A stretch of 18,638 bases of DNA from CAYTLW01 sp964438735 (GTDB lineage Bacteria > Myxococcota_A > UBA9042). Made by a program: the position numbers and the translations under genes. The stretch lies in NCBI GenBank assembly GCA_964438735.1, contig CAYTLW010000139.1, positions 1 through 18,638 of the forward strand. Direction: 5' to 3'. The number at the start of each line of letters is the position of its first letter. Position 1 is the first letter of the stretch. Shown here piece by piece: positions 5,232 to 15,759 of the stretch. The notes below the pieces were generated by a model. It saw nothing but the letters and a program-made list of their open reading frames with translations, did not search any database and was not told the origin of the DNA.

Positions 5232-6833
5232 CTACAGCCCCAACTTCTCCTTCAACAACTCACCCAGGCTGCCCACCTGCTCGCTCTTCGGCGCCGGCGG
5301 TGCCTCGTTGTGTTCGGCGAGCCAGGCGCGGGCTTCGTTCTTCTGCTCGATGTCCTCGGCCTGGGTCTTGGACAGGCGGACCTTGCCGTCAGGGCGTACG
5401 TCGAGCACGGCGGCCTTGAACGTGCTGCCGACCGGGAACTTGCGGCGGGCCTCGCCGCCGAAAGCGACGCCCAGCTCGGAGATGGGCAGCAGGCCTTCGC
5501 CTGGGGGCTGGCCGTTCTGAGGCGCCCAGCTGGCGAAGAGGCCGAAGCGGCTGTGGCGCTCGACGACCACGTTGAGTACCGCGCCGATGGATGGCGGACC
5601 ATGGTGGACCGGCCGGATGACCGGGGTACCGGACGCTTCGCCGCGCCCCTCGTCCGGATCGGCGTCGCGGGCGACGCCCACCACTTCGATGTTCAGGGAG
5701 TTGCCGGGTTTGTCGCCGCTGACGTCGACCAGCTCGTCGAGGCGCTCGGGGTCGATCCAGGCCAGGGAGATGCGCCGCAGGGTGACGTCCACGTCCTTGA
5801 TGCGGACCATCACCTCCTGGCCCTCGTAGACCACGTCCGATGGGGTGCCGATGCGCTTGCCGAAGGCGCTGACGTGCACCAGGCCCTCCACGTCGACGGC
5901 GAGCTCGACGAAGGCGCCGTAGGGCTGGATGCGGGTGACCACGCCCTTGACCACGGTACCGGCGGGCAGCTCGGCGGCGACGCCGTCGAAGGGGTCGGCG
6001 GCCAGCGAGCGCATGGACAGGGCGATGCGCTCGTCGCGTTCGACCGTGGCCAGCTCGATGCGCAGGCATTCGACCTCCACCGTGTCGCCGGGGCTGACGG
6101 CGTCGGCCGGGCGGCGCTTGCCGTAGGGCAGCTCGGAGACGTGTACCAGCCCCTCCAGGCCGCCGATGTCGACGAAGAAGCCAAAGTCCCGCACGCTGGT
6201 GACGCGGCCGCGGAAGCGGGCGCCGGGGGCCAGTTTTTCGCGGGTCTCCACGGCCATGGCGGCCCTTTCGGCCTCCAGCAGAGCGCGCCGGGAGAGCACG
6301 GGATCGCGCCCTTCGCGGATCTCGATGACTCGGAACATGAGCGCGCTGCCGACCAGCTCAGCGGGGGTCTCGATGCGGCGGATGTCCATCTGTCCCAGCG
6401 GGCAGAAGCCGCGGTGGCTGCCGATCTCGACCACGTAGCCGCCCTTGTTGACCTCGGTGACCTTGCCTTCGACCGGCAATCCGCTCTCCAGCGAGGCGTG
6501 CAAGGCGCCCATGTCCATGGCGCCGCGCGGCATGCCGGCGCCCAGCTCGACCACCCGGTTGCGAATGCGTAGGGCGTAGCCGGTGACCGTGTCGCCGACG
6601 TCGGGCCGCGGCACGTCTTCGGGCAGGGTGTTCAGATCGAGCATGCCGTCGAAGCCGTTGCCCAGATCCAGCTGCGCCATGCGCTCGCCGATGTGCACCA
6701 CCTCGCCGCTGACCTGCTCGCCGGGCGAGATCCAGACGGCCTGCTCGCGGCCGGCTTCCTGTTCGAGGAGGGCCTCGAAGTCCATGTCTTCGGGGTTGAA
6801 ATCGTCGTCGAAGGACTTGTCGTTGACGGACAT
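5232..6833 (-). CDS. rpsA: Ribosomal protein S1-like protein with five S1 RNA-binding domains
   Basis: A 533-residue protein, near the usual bacterial S1 length (about 550), although E. coli S1 has six domains. S1 OB-fold repeats are at about 37-98, 117-183, 204-274, 291-358 and 415-489. The third and fourth are canonical, with DFGFFVDIGGLEGLVHVSEL and YGAFVELAVDVEGLVHVS. A linker of about 55 residues separates the fourth and fifth, and the fifth carries an unusual insertion (ASWAPQNGQPPGEGLLPIS). The acidic N-terminus (SFDDDFNPEDMDFEALLEQE) may dock on the ribosome or a partner. The expected role is mRNA binding and initiation on the 30S subunit. I chose the ATG at 6833 because GGAG precedes it with 5-nt spacing; the frame is open further upstream, but that extension lacks protein character. 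It could be a second, specialised S1 paralogue; the symbol is tentative. Confidence 0.85.
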   Translation of the reverse strand: MSVNDKSFDDDFNPEDMDFEALLEQEAGREQAVWISPGEQVSGEVVHIGERMAQLDLGNGFDGMLDLNTLPEDVPRPDVGDTVTGYALRIRNRVVELGAGMPRGAMDMGALHASLESGLPVEGKVTEVNKGGYVVEIGSHRGFCPLGQMDIRRIETPAELVGSALMFRVIEIREGRDPVLSRRALLEAERAAMAVETREKLAPGARFRGRVTSVRDFGFFVDIGGLEGLVHVSELPYGKRRPADAVSPGDTVEVECLRIELATVERDERIALSMRSLAADPFDGVAAELPAGTVVKGVVTRIQPYGAFVELAVDVEGLVHVSAFGKRIGTPSDVVYEGQEVMVRIKDVDVTLRRISLAWIDPERLDELVDVSGDKPGNSLNIEVVGVARDADPDEGRGEASGTPVIRPVHHGPPSIGAVLNVVVERHSRFGLFASWAPQNGQPPGEGLLPISELGVAFGGEARRKFPVGSTFKAAVLDVRPDGKVRLSKTQAEDIEQKNEARAWLAEHNEAPPAPKSEQVGSLGELLKEKLGL

Positions 6834-6874
6834 CGGGGCTCCATGTGCGCGGCCGCGGATGCGCGGGGGCGCGG

Positions 6875-6880
6875 AGTATA
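6875..6880 (-). promoter_or_regulatory. Candidate -10 box of the S1-like gene
   Basis: TATACT on the minus strand (five of six matches to TATAAT) is the only AT-rich hexamer in this GC-rich leader and lies about 41 bp upstream of the ATG. No good -35 box is found at 16-19 bp, so assignment is tentative. It implies a 5' leader of roughly 35 nt. Confidence 0.35.
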
Positions 6881-7004
6881 GAGGGTCGCCGCGGTTGGCG
6901 CGAGCCCGACTTCTGGGGCCGGCGTCACCCGCCGGGGTTGAACCGGACGTGCCCCTTGACGGCGGCGCCTGACCGGCAATGCTGTCGGGCAAGGGGAACG
7001 AAGG

Positions 7005-7015
7005 AGGTGGCCATG
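7005..7015 (+). promoter_or_regulatory. Strong Shine-Dalgarno sequence fixing the reductase-family start
   Basis: The run AAGGAGG just upstream of the ATG at 7013 is a near-perfect anti-16S match with normal spacing. It excludes the longer open frame that begins at 6845. A weak TTGACG at 6956-6961 is a possible -35 box for this gene, without a good -10. Confidence 0.7.
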
Positions 7016-7804
7016 AGCTATCGCGATCGGGTGGTACTGGGCAAGACCGGGCTGGCCGTCTCCCCGCTGGGGCTGGCGGGCGGTTACGGGGTGCCGGCCA
7101 AGGGTGTCGAGAAGGCCTACCACGAGTTTGGCATCAACTACATGTACTGGGGCTCGGTGCGTCGCGGTGGCATGCGCACGGCGCTGCGCAACCTGGCGCC
7201 GAATCATCGCGACGACCTGGTCGTCGTGCTGCAGAGCTACGATCGCTTCGGGCCGCTGCTGAGTACCTTTTTCGAGCGCGGGTTGCGCAAGCTGGCCATC
7301 GACTACGCCGACGTCCTGCTGTTGGGGTGGATGAACGGGCCACCGCGCAAGGGCGTCATCGAGGCCGCGCTGCGCTTGAAGGAGCAGGGCAAGGTGCGCT
7401 TTATCGCCCTGTCCAGCCACCACCGCCCCTTCTTCGCTGAGATGGCGCGGGGCGAGGTTGACCTGCCCATCGACATCTTCATGGTCCGCTACAACGCCGC
7501 CCACCGAGGCGCGGAGAACGACGTCTTCCCGCACCTGCCCGAGGACGGCCCAGGTGTGACCGCCTACACCGCCACCCGCTGGGGTCAGCTGCTCAAGCCG
7601 TCCAAGATGCCCGACGGCGAGGCGCCCATGACGGCCAGCGAGTGCTACCGCTTCGCTCTGAGCCATCCCAGTGTGAACCTCTGCATGATGGGTCCCAAGA
7701 ACGAGGCCGAGCTGGACCAGGGTTTGAAGGCGGTCGATGCCGAACCGCTGAGCGAGGAAGAGCTGGTCCGCATCCGGCGAATCGGCGACCACGTTCACGG
7801 CTGA
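7013..7804 (+). CDS. Aldo/keto reductase-family protein lacking the usual catalytic tetrad
   Basis: A 263-residue protein. The N-terminus VVLGKTGLAVSPLGLAGGYG is typical of aldo/keto reductases. Later segments keep the TIM-barrel pattern: RGLRKLAIDYADVLLLGW, LKEQGKVRFIALSSH, RYNAAHRGAE and GVTAYTATRWGQLL. The catalytic Asp-Tyr-Lys-His set is not evident. GINYMYWGS (40-48) replaces the usual GxNxxDTAxxYG, the strand VVVLQSY (71-76 region) lacks the lysine, and LLLGW has Gly105 where the family has His. Cofactor-binding elements near the C-terminus (LCMMGPKNEAEL) are partly retained. It may be a non-reductase scaffold or use different chemistry. It is divergent from the S1-like gene and monocistronic, with an excellent ribosome binding site. 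The C-terminus is shorter than in most members (about 300). Confidence 0.8.
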   Translation: MSYRDRVVLGKTGLAVSPLGLAGGYGVPAKGVEKAYHEFGINYMYWGSVRRGGMRTALRNLAPNHRDDLVVVLQSYDRFGPLLSTFFERGLRKLAIDYADVLLLGWMNGPPRKGVIEAALRLKEQGKVRFIALSSHHRPFFAEMARGEVDLPIDIFMVRYNAAHRGAENDVFPHLPEDGPGVTAYTATRWGQLLKPSKMPDGEAPMTASECYRFALSHPSVNLCMMGPKNEAELDQGLKAVDAEPLSEEELVRIRRIGDHVHG

Positions 7805-7826
7805 GCGGGCGCCGGCCGCTCGCCGG
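7803..7826. terminator. Weak GC hairpin between convergent genes
   Basis: GAGCGG and CCGCTC (7803-7808, 7816-7821) can pair around a 7-nt loop, and CCGGC/GCCGG (7812-7816, 7822-7826) is an alternative fold. They sit at the stop codon of the reductase-family gene and before the converging acyltransferase end. No T-run follows, so intrinsic termination is uncertain. Confidence 0.2.
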
Positions 7827-7850
7827 GCAGTCAAGTACCCCGTAGACCGA

Positions 7851-8651
7851 TCAAGAGGGCGTCGCCACCTGTGCTGACGCCGCCAGCTCGACGCGGTAGG
7901 CCTCGCGCAGGTCCTCGGCCAGCTGCGGCAGTTCTTCGGCGGCGACCTGACCCGGCCACACCTCGGTCAGGCGCGTGATGCGGACCACGCCTGGCGCCGG
8001 CGCGCGTTTGCTGCGCGGCCACAGCCTTGCGCAGTCGTGCAGGACCAGGGGCACGATGGGGATGTCCGCCTGGCTGGCCAGGTGGAAGGCGCCGAGCTTG
8101 AAGCGACCCAGGGTGCCATCCAGCGAGCGGGTGCCCTCGGGAGCGATGAGCACCTGCAGCCGCTCGCGACCGATACGCCTGGCCGCCGTCGCCAGCGAGG
8201 CGTAGGCCTGGGCGGGGTTGCTTCGGTCCACGAATACCGTGCCCAACGCCCACAGGCCGATGCCGATCAGGGGCATCCAGATAATCTCGCGTTTGGCTAC
8301 GGTGACGCCGGCCTCGGGCATGATGGCGGCGCCGACGAACAGGTCCAGGGTCGAACTGTGATTGAGGCAGAGCACTCGCCCGGCGCGCGAGTCGAGCACG
8401 GCCTGCGCCTCGGCAGAGATGTTCAGCCGGCAGCGACAGATGAACAGCATGACGCGGCCCCAGCCACGCACCAGCGCGGGCACGGCACGCCAGGCCAGCT
8501 TGCGCGGCAGGAGGATGGCGACGCCGACGATGATCGGAATCCACACCGTCGACACGGCCAGCGAGGTGCCATACTGGTAAATGGCGACAAGTGCGGCGAA
8601 CGGCCTGCTCAGGATCGGGCCTCCTGCGGCGCCCATGCTAACACGCCCCAT
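7851..8651 (-). CDS. plsC: 1-acylglycerol-3-phosphate acyltransferase (PlsC-like)
   Basis: A protein of up to 266 residues. It transfers an acyl chain to the sn-2 position of lysophosphatidic acid (or a related acceptor) at the inner membrane. The family motifs are clear: LNHSSTLD with the catalytic His98 and Asp103 (H-x4-D), then the acceptor-binding APEGTRS motif with Glu172, followed by IPIVPLVLHD. One or two hydrophobic segments near the N-terminus (about 30-48) would anchor it. The first ATG is at 8651 and a second at 8636. A good GGAGG lies downstream of both, followed by ATC and CTG codons, so the real start could be slightly shorter. Its 5' end faces thiD with only about 58 bp between, implying a shared divergent promoter region. 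Acceptor specificity cannot be told, so the symbol is tentative. Confidence 0.85.
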   Translation of the reverse strand: MGRVSMGAAGGPILSRPFAALVAIYQYGTSLAVSTVWIPIIVGVAILLPRKLAWRAVPALVRGWGRVMLFICRCRLNISAEAQAVLDSRAGRVLCLNHSSTLDLFVGAAIMPEAGVTVAKREIIWMPLIGIGLWALGTVFVDRSNPAQAYASLATAARRIGRERLQVLIAPEGTRSLDGTLGRFKLGAFHLASQADIPIVPLVLHDCARLWPRSKRAPAPGVVRITRLTEVWPGQVAAEELPQLAEDLREAYRVELAASAQVATPS

Positions 8652-8709
8652 GGTGAGCCCGACAGGCCACGTTGCCCTTCGCGGCCACGCCTCCTACCCT
8701 CGGCGGCTC

Positions 8710-9561
8710 ATGCCCCTGGTACTCACCATCGCCGGCTCCGATCCCACAGGTGGCGCCGGCCTGCAGGCAGATTTGAAGACCTTCGCCGCGTTCGGCGTGC
8801 AAGGCGCCGCCGTGCCGACCCTGTTGACCGTGCAGGACACCCGCGGAGTGCGCGAGGTTCAGGTCCTCGATGCCGACCTCGTGCAGCGCCAGCTGCGCGC
8901 GTTGTTGGACGACCTGCCCGTGGCGCAAATCAAGATTGGCGCCCTGGGCAACGGCGAGGTGGTCGAGGCCGTGGCGGCGGAACTGGCCCGTGCCGACGCC
9001 CCTCGGGCGGTGCTGGATCCCGTCATGGGGGCCGGCGCCGGCAAGGCCCTGTCCGAAGACGACGTCGCCACCGCCCTGCATCGTCATCTCCTGCCCATGA
9101 CCCGCCTGCTGACCCCCAACCTGGTCGAAGCCGGACACCTGCTGGGCCGCCGGGTGGACACGGTCGAGGCGATGATCGAGGCCGCCGCCGACCTGTCCGA
9201 GATGGGTCCGGACGCGGTGCTGCTCAAGGGTGGTCACCTGGAGGGCCAGCTCCTGGTCGATGTGCTGCACGTGGCCGACGACAACCTCATCCTGCCGGGC
9301 AAGCGCCAGGCGGCGACCGCGCACGGCACCGGTTGCGCCCTGTCTTCGGCCATCGCGGCGCAGCTCGCGCGCGGCCACGGCCTCGAATCCTCCTGTCGCG
9401 CCGCCATCAGCTGGCTGCGCGAGGCGATGGCGCGGGGCTTCGATATGGGCGGCGGTCAGCGACTGCTGAATCATGGCTGGCGCGCGCCGCCGCTGGACGA
9501 GCAGGCCAACCACACCCCTGCGGCGCCGTCGACAGAAGGCGACCCAGGGCACGGCCGCTGA
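8710..9561 (+). CDS. thiD: Hydroxymethylpyrimidine/phosphomethylpyrimidine kinase (ThiD)
   Basis: A 283-residue cytoplasmic ribokinase-fold enzyme that phosphorylates 4-amino-5-hydroxymethyl-2-methylpyrimidine and its monophosphate for thiamine biosynthesis. The N-terminus LTIAGSDPTGGAGLQADLKT is diagnostic. Later come AQIKIGALG, VLDPVMGAGAG (Asp103), LLTPNLVEAG, VLLKGGHLEG and the anion-hole/catalytic HGTGCALSSAIAA (about 205-216). The ATG at 8710 is preferred because it puts the family motif at residue 6; the frame is open upstream, but that part is not ThiD-like and overlaps the divergent gene. No strong ribosome binding site is visible. A 25-residue tail (after GWRAPPLDE) exceeds the usual 266 residues. 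No other thiamine gene lies in the window. The stop TGA shares one base with the ATG of nagZ. Confidence 0.93.
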   Translation: MPLVLTIAGSDPTGGAGLQADLKTFAAFGVQGAAVPTLLTVQDTRGVREVQVLDADLVQRQLRALLDDLPVAQIKIGALGNGEVVEAVAAELARADAPRAVLDPVMGAGAGKALSEDDVATALHRHLLPMTRLLTPNLVEAGHLLGRRVDTVEAMIEAAADLSEMGPDAVLLKGGHLEGQLLVDVLHVADDNLILPGKRQAATAHGTGCALSSAIAAQLARGHGLESSCRAAISWLREAMARGFDMGGGQRLLNHGWRAPPLDEQANHTPAAPSTEGDPGHGR

Positions 9562-10561
9562 TGCCGCTTCGTCCCGCCATCGGCCAGATGTTGATGCTGG
9601 GCTGCGATGGCCTGGCCCCCTCAAAGGACATCCTGCGCTGGATCCGGCAGCGGAGCCTGGGCGGCTTCTTCGTCTTCGGACCCAACCTGGGCGATCGGCA
9701 GCAACTCGCGGACATGATCAGCGAGCTGCAGGCGGCGGCGCCCGGCCCACCGCTCTTCGTGGCGATGGATCTGGAAGGGGGGCGTGTGCAGCTGTGGCGG
9801 TCGCCGCACTGGCGCGACCTGCCCACCGCCCGGGAGCTGGGCGCGCGATTGCAGGCCAGCGGTGATGAGGCCGAGTTGGAGAACCTGGGCCGCGAGGTGG
9901 GCGTTGAGCTACGAGCCCTGGGCGTGAATGTCGACTTTGCGCCGGTGCTGGACGTCGACACCCATCCGACCAATCCCATCATCGGCGACCGGGCATACGG
10001 TCCCACGCCCGAGCTGGTGCAACGCGCCGCGCTGGCCTTCGCCAGGGGATTGCATGGCGTCGGCATGCTGGCCGTGGGCAAACACTTCCCGGGACACGGC
10101 GACACGGCCCGCGACTCGCACATCGAGCTGCCCGTGGTGGACCGGCCAGTGGAGCGCCTGCAGGCGATCGAACTGGCCCCCTTCCGCGCCGCCATCGACG
10201 CCGATTTCGACGCCTTGATGACGGCACACGTGAGATTCCCGGCGCTGGATGTCACCCATCCGGCCACCGTCTCGACCGCCATCTGCACCGATCTGCTGCG
10301 CGGTGAACTGGGCTTCAAGGGCGTGCTCTTCACCGACGACATGGCCATGAAGGGCATCCGCCAGGGCGACGACCTGCTGGCGGCCAGTATCCGGGCCATC
10401 AACGCCGGCTGCGACGTGGTCCTGACCGCGTTTGAATACACCGACCACGAGGCGTTGCTGGACGGCCTGGAGGCCGCAGTGGCAGATGGGCGCATCGCCG
10501 TGGAGCGGGTGGCGCAGAGCCTGGCCCGCATCGCCCGCGTCAAGGGGCGCTGGCTGCAGCC

Positions 10562-10565
<4 letters not shown>
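9561..10565 (+). CDS. nagZ: Beta-N-acetylhexosaminidase NagZ (GH3)
   Basis: A 334-residue cytoplasmic enzyme, the normal NagZ length. It removes GlcNAc from 1,6-anhydro-MurNAc-containing muropeptides during peptidoglycan recycling. Family landmarks are PLFVAMDLEGGRVQ (about 64-77), VDFAPVLDVDTHPTNPIIGDRAYG, the substrate-binding GKHFPGHGDTARDSH (173-187, with His187 and Asp185 as the flexible-loop dyad) and GVLFTDDMAMKGI, where Asp259 is the expected nucleophile. No signal peptide is seen. Its start overlaps the thiD stop and its stop overlaps the symporter start (ATGA), so all three are one translationally coupled operon. Coupling to a transporter suggests sugar or muropeptide uptake may be linked to recycling, but this is inference. 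Confidence 0.93.
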
Positions 10566-12335
<1,770 letters not shown>

Positions 12336-12361
<26 letters not shown>

Positions 12362-13772
12362 GCTGCTCGGAGAGCGCTCCGGTCTTCTGCAGGTGCCGCA
12401 TGTGCAAGATGGGTTCGCTGCCCAGGTCGGCGGCCGTGCGACCGGCGACGCGCTCGTCGTATTTGCGCGGGGCGAAGGGAGCGAGGGCATCTCGGCGGCC
12501 GGTGACCTCGTGTTCCAGGACCGCAAACAGGGCGTCGAGGTTGTTCATCTTCATGTAGGGGCAGGTCGCGCAGCCACCCGCTGGCGTGCAGCCCTCTCCG
12601 CTGGCCACACCGGGCACCAGGGCCAGGTCCGGCTCGCCCGTCTCAGCGACCGCTTCGGAGGCCACAGGGAAGATGATGTCGACGCAGACGTCCGTGCGAC
12701 CGGACGCCTGCAGCCGTTGCCGCACGCTGCGCACGATGGCGGTGACCATGCCCGCTTCGGTGCCCAGTACAAAGGGCAGCACCCCCTCGCCATCACGGGC
12801 CAAGGTCTCGTCGAGACGCTCGCCAATGAAGTTCAAGATGTTCGAGGTGGAGCCCACCACGCCGCGGCCGGCGCGAGCGGCTTCGGCAGCGAGGCTGAAC
12901 ATCTCCCCGGGGACCTCGAGATGGGCGGTATAGAAGGCGTCCGGATGCTCCTGGCGGACCCTCTGCGTCACGTCGGCGCCGAACATGTGGTGGACCACGC
13001 AGACGCCTTGCTCAAAGGTCCGCAGTCCGGCCACCAGGCGCGCCAGGGAAGCGCGATCATGGGCGGGGTGCAACGCCGCGACGGCGTCATCGTCGAGCTC
13101 GGCGGCGCGGCTGAAGATCTGGCGCAGGTTGTGGCCCATGTACGTGTCGGGCCCGAACCAGAGCGTCAGATCCGGCACCTGGGCGAAGGCCTGCAGGACC
13201 GTCTGGACCACGTTCGAGGAGGTGCAGGTGATGGTCGGCACCAGGGCGTGGGCGCGCGCTTTGGTGATCAGCGAGGTGTTGATGTAGATGACATGCAGCG
13301 ACTTCGGCACAGCAGCCGCGCGCTGCAGCCAGGCGCCGTAGGCCAGCGCTTCCGCCGATTCTGCCAGCGAACAGCCGATGGGCTCGGCGGCGACCCGATG
13401 CACGGGGATCGCGGGGTGACCGGCCGCGTCCAGCATGGCCCGCACATTCTCGCTCATGAAGTCCACACCCAATACCGCCAGCGCGCCGATGTCGGCGCCG
13501 GCCATCTGGATGCCGCGGTCGGCCATGGCCAGCGAGTCCGAGACATGAATGTGGGGCCACTTGCAGGCGCTCAACACCCCCTGCAGCTGAGGATCCATGT
13601 AGAAATGCGCCAGAACGCCCACGTTGCCGCGATGGAGGAGATCATCCAGGCGAGCCACCGTGGCCGCATCCGGTTCGAGCCACGCCGCCTGGGCTTCGGC
13701 GAAACTGCCGCGGGCCTCAAAGCCATCGGCGGAGATGCGCAGGGTCGGAAATGCTGTGGCCGTTGAAGTCAT
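12336..13772 (-). CDS. nadA: Quinolinate synthase NadA
   Basis: A 478-residue enzyme, longer than E. coli NadA (347). It condenses iminoaspartate with dihydroxyacetone phosphate to quinolinate for NAD synthesis, using a [4Fe-4S] cluster. Family motifs: VLAHFYMDPQLQG (about 53-65), HVSDSLAMA, ALAVLGVDFMSENVRAM, FGPDTYMGHNL (207-216), GSTSNIL and VLGTEAGMV. Likely cluster cysteines are Cys134 (IGCSLAES), Cys258 (GVCVVHH) and Cys404 in CATCPYMKMNNLDALF; Cys395 and Cys401 are additional nearby cysteines. The extra length is an insertion between about 220 and 250, an N-terminal extension of about 40 residues and a tail after 420. No nadB or nadC is in the window. The start at 13772 has a G-rich run upstream (GGGGGGTG) and gives the earliest methionine of an NadA-like frame. 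Divergent from the kinase gene. Confidence 0.9.
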
Positions 13773-13889
13773 GCTTCACCCCCCGAGTCGGGCGGCGGAG
13801 ACTGGCAGCCCTGGTGTGGGAAAGGCAAGCCCGTGATTGCGGTGTCGTGTGGCGCGGGTCTGGCGCATCGGTGGTACGCGGGGCATACT

Positions 13890-13908
13890 TCGCGGACGAC
13901 TTCCGCGA
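13890..13908. promoter_or_regulatory. Inverted repeat in the nadA/kinase divergent region
   Basis: TCGCGGA and TCCGCGA form 7-bp arms around a 5-nt CGACT centre, in the intergenic region between two divergent genes. It could be an operator or an mRNA hairpin in the kinase leader. GC-rich DNA makes such repeats common, and no clear promoter boxes were seen next to it. Confidence 0.3.
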
Positions 13909-13974
13909 GATGACGGGACAGGAAGCCGGAGCGCACCTACGGGCACGGGGCCAAGTGGCCTCAATGGCGGGTCG

Positions 13975-15747
13975 ATGAGCAGCCGCAGCAGCACGCGATC
14001 CGGCGGTACGCGCGGCAGCGAAGAGACCGCCGTGGCCCTGGTTCTGGCCGACGGCGACCAGGAGCGTGGCCTGATCGCAGAGGCGGTGCGCGGCAACGGC
14101 TACCGGGTGGTGATGCTCACCGATCCGGCCACAACGCCGGGGATGTTGGCGGCGCAGCGTCCAAAGCTGGTCATCGTCGACGCTGGCGTCAGCGCACGTC
14201 GACCGGGCGTGTTGCAGGCGCTCAAATCCCTGATCGGGGACGAAACCATCTCGGTCATCGTGATCGGCGGGGCGCCAGGCATGCCGCCCCTGCTGGGCGA
14301 GAACGCAGCCGAGGTGCACGTCTCGCGACCGTTGACGCTGGAGGACCTGGGCGAAGCGGTCGCCACCGCCGAGTGGGCGCGGCCGAGACGGCGGCCGGCC
14401 AGCGGCGTGCACAGCCCGACAGCGCGCCACAGCAGCACCTCGTCGCCCGAGGACGAGGCACCGAGCAAGCGGCCGCGGAAGCGCAAGGAGACCGGTCCAT
14501 CGGAGGCCCGCTCCACCGCCGACTATCGCGCCACCGTGCCTGAAGATGTGGTGCCGAAGAAACGCGGCCCGGCGCGGCGCAGCCGGAGCAAGGCCGCCAA
14601 GACCGGCGGCGAGGAAGAGGTCGCCGAGCAGCGGCAGGATCCGCGGCGCAAACGCTTCAAGTCGACGCTGTCATTCTCCGCCAGCCGCGTCGTCGCCGTG
14701 GCAACGGCTTCTCACTCGATGGACGCCGAGGCGGAAGCGGTGGACCGGGAGATCGAGGAGATCCTGTCCGGCGACCAGCCCCTGGCCGGTGCCACCGAGC
14801 AAGTGCCGGCGCCGGACGCGGAGACGCAGGCGTGGGGCAAAGCCAGCGGCACCATCAACAAGCGCGCCGCAGAGGTCCAGCGGACGCGCAAGCGCAGCGA
14901 CACCTTCCTGCGCAAACATACGGTGATCGCCGAGCGCTACCAGGTACTGGGCGTTCTGGGCAGCGGCGGCATGGCGACCGTCTACCGCGTCCGGGACCAG
15001 GAGCTGGAGGAAGACGTCGCCCTCAAGCTGCTCAAGACCGACAAGACCGACGCGGCCAGCCAGCACCGATTCCGACAGGAGATGCGAATCTGCCGACGGC
15101 TGCAGCATCCGAACATCGTGCGCACGTTCGAATTCGGGGTCTGGGAAGGGCGCCGTTTCATCACCATGGAGCTGCTCGAGGGCCGTGACATGGCCGAACT
15201 CCTGCTGATGCGTCGCGGCGCCATGCCCATCGAGAGCGGACTGGACCTGCTGGCGCAGGCGGCCGATGGGCTGCGTTCGGCCCATCGGGCGAGCGTCATC
15301 CATCGCGACGTGAAGCCCCACAACCTCTTCGTGGTACGCGGCACGGACGTGCTGAAGGTGATGGACTTCGGCATCGCCAAGACCGACGACTCTTCCCTGA
15401 CCGTCACCAGCTCGGCCATGGTCCTGGGCACGCCTGCGTATCTGGCGCCCGAGCGCCTCAAGGACAAGGTCGAACTGTCGGCGCAGACGGACCTCTATTC
15501 GCTCGGCGTGGTCATGTACCAGGTGTTCACCGGCGCGCTGCCCTTCCAGGCGCCGGACATCTCGAGCTTGTTGACGAGCATCGTGCTGGAGGATCCGCCG
15601 ACACCTCGATCGGTCAATCCGGACCTGCTGTCCAATGTCGAGAACCTGATCCTGCGCGCCATGCACAAGGATCCACGTCATCGCTATGCCAGTTGTGATC
15701 AACTGCTCGACGACATGAAGGACGTGCGCACCCAGTTGGCAGGCTGA
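13975..15747 (+). CDS. Hanks-type Ser/Thr protein kinase with N-terminal receiver-like domain
   Basis: A 590-residue protein with no membrane segment seen, so probably cytoplasmic. Residues about 19-132 look like a response-regulator receiver: acidic LADGD (Asp26, Asp28), VIVDAG with Asp69 as phosphoacceptor, and VSRPLTLEDL, where Arg118 replaces the invariant Lys. It may therefore be a phosphorylation-independent pseudo-receiver. A highly basic linker (about 140-235, with SKRPRKRKET and PARRSRSKAAK) and an acidic stretch follow. The kinase domain runs from about 322 to 585: GSGGMATV glycine loop, Lys351, HRDVKPHN with catalytic Asp445, DFG at 464-466, a Ser/Thr-rich activation loop and APERL. 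All catalytic residues are present, so it should be active. The ATG at 13975 is chosen because upstream frame lacks protein character; GGCGGG is a weak ribosome binding site. The targets are unknown. Confidence 0.88.
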   Translation: MSSRSSTRSGGTRGSEETAVALVLADGDQERGLIAEAVRGNGYRVVMLTDPATTPGMLAAQRPKLVIVDAGVSARRPGVLQALKSLIGDETISVIVIGGAPGMPPLLGENAAEVHVSRPLTLEDLGEAVATAEWARPRRRPASGVHSPTARHSSTSSPEDEAPSKRPRKRKETGPSEARSTADYRATVPEDVVPKKRGPARRSRSKAAKTGGEEEVAEQRQDPRRKRFKSTLSFSASRVVAVATASHSMDAEAEAVDREIEEILSGDQPLAGATEQVPAPDAETQAWGKASGTINKRAAEVQRTRKRSDTFLRKHTVIAERYQVLGVLGSGGMATVYRVRDQELEEDVALKLLKTDKTDAASQHRFRQEMRICRRLQHPNIVRTFEFGVWEGRRFITMELLEGRDMAELLLMRRGAMPIESGLDLLAQAADGLRSAHRASVIHRDVKPHNLFVVRGTDVLKVMDFGIAKTDDSSLTVTSSAMVLGTPAYLAPERLKDKVELSAQTDLYSLGVVMYQVFTGALPFQAPDISSLLTSIVLEDPPTPRSVNPDLLSNVENLILRAMHKDPRHRYASCDQLLDDMKDVRTQLAG

Positions 15748-15759
15748 CTATCAGACGGT

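Noticed and set aside
5310..6572. A 420-codon plus-strand open frame opposite the S1-like gene
   Set aside because: The composition is rich in His, Asp, Ala and Gly with no motifs. The minus strand encodes five S1 domains and has a good ribosome binding site.
6919..6935. CCGGCG/CGCCGG inverted repeat upstream of the reductase-family gene
   Set aside because: Only 6 bp of pure G/C in a very GC-rich intergenic stretch; expected by chance.
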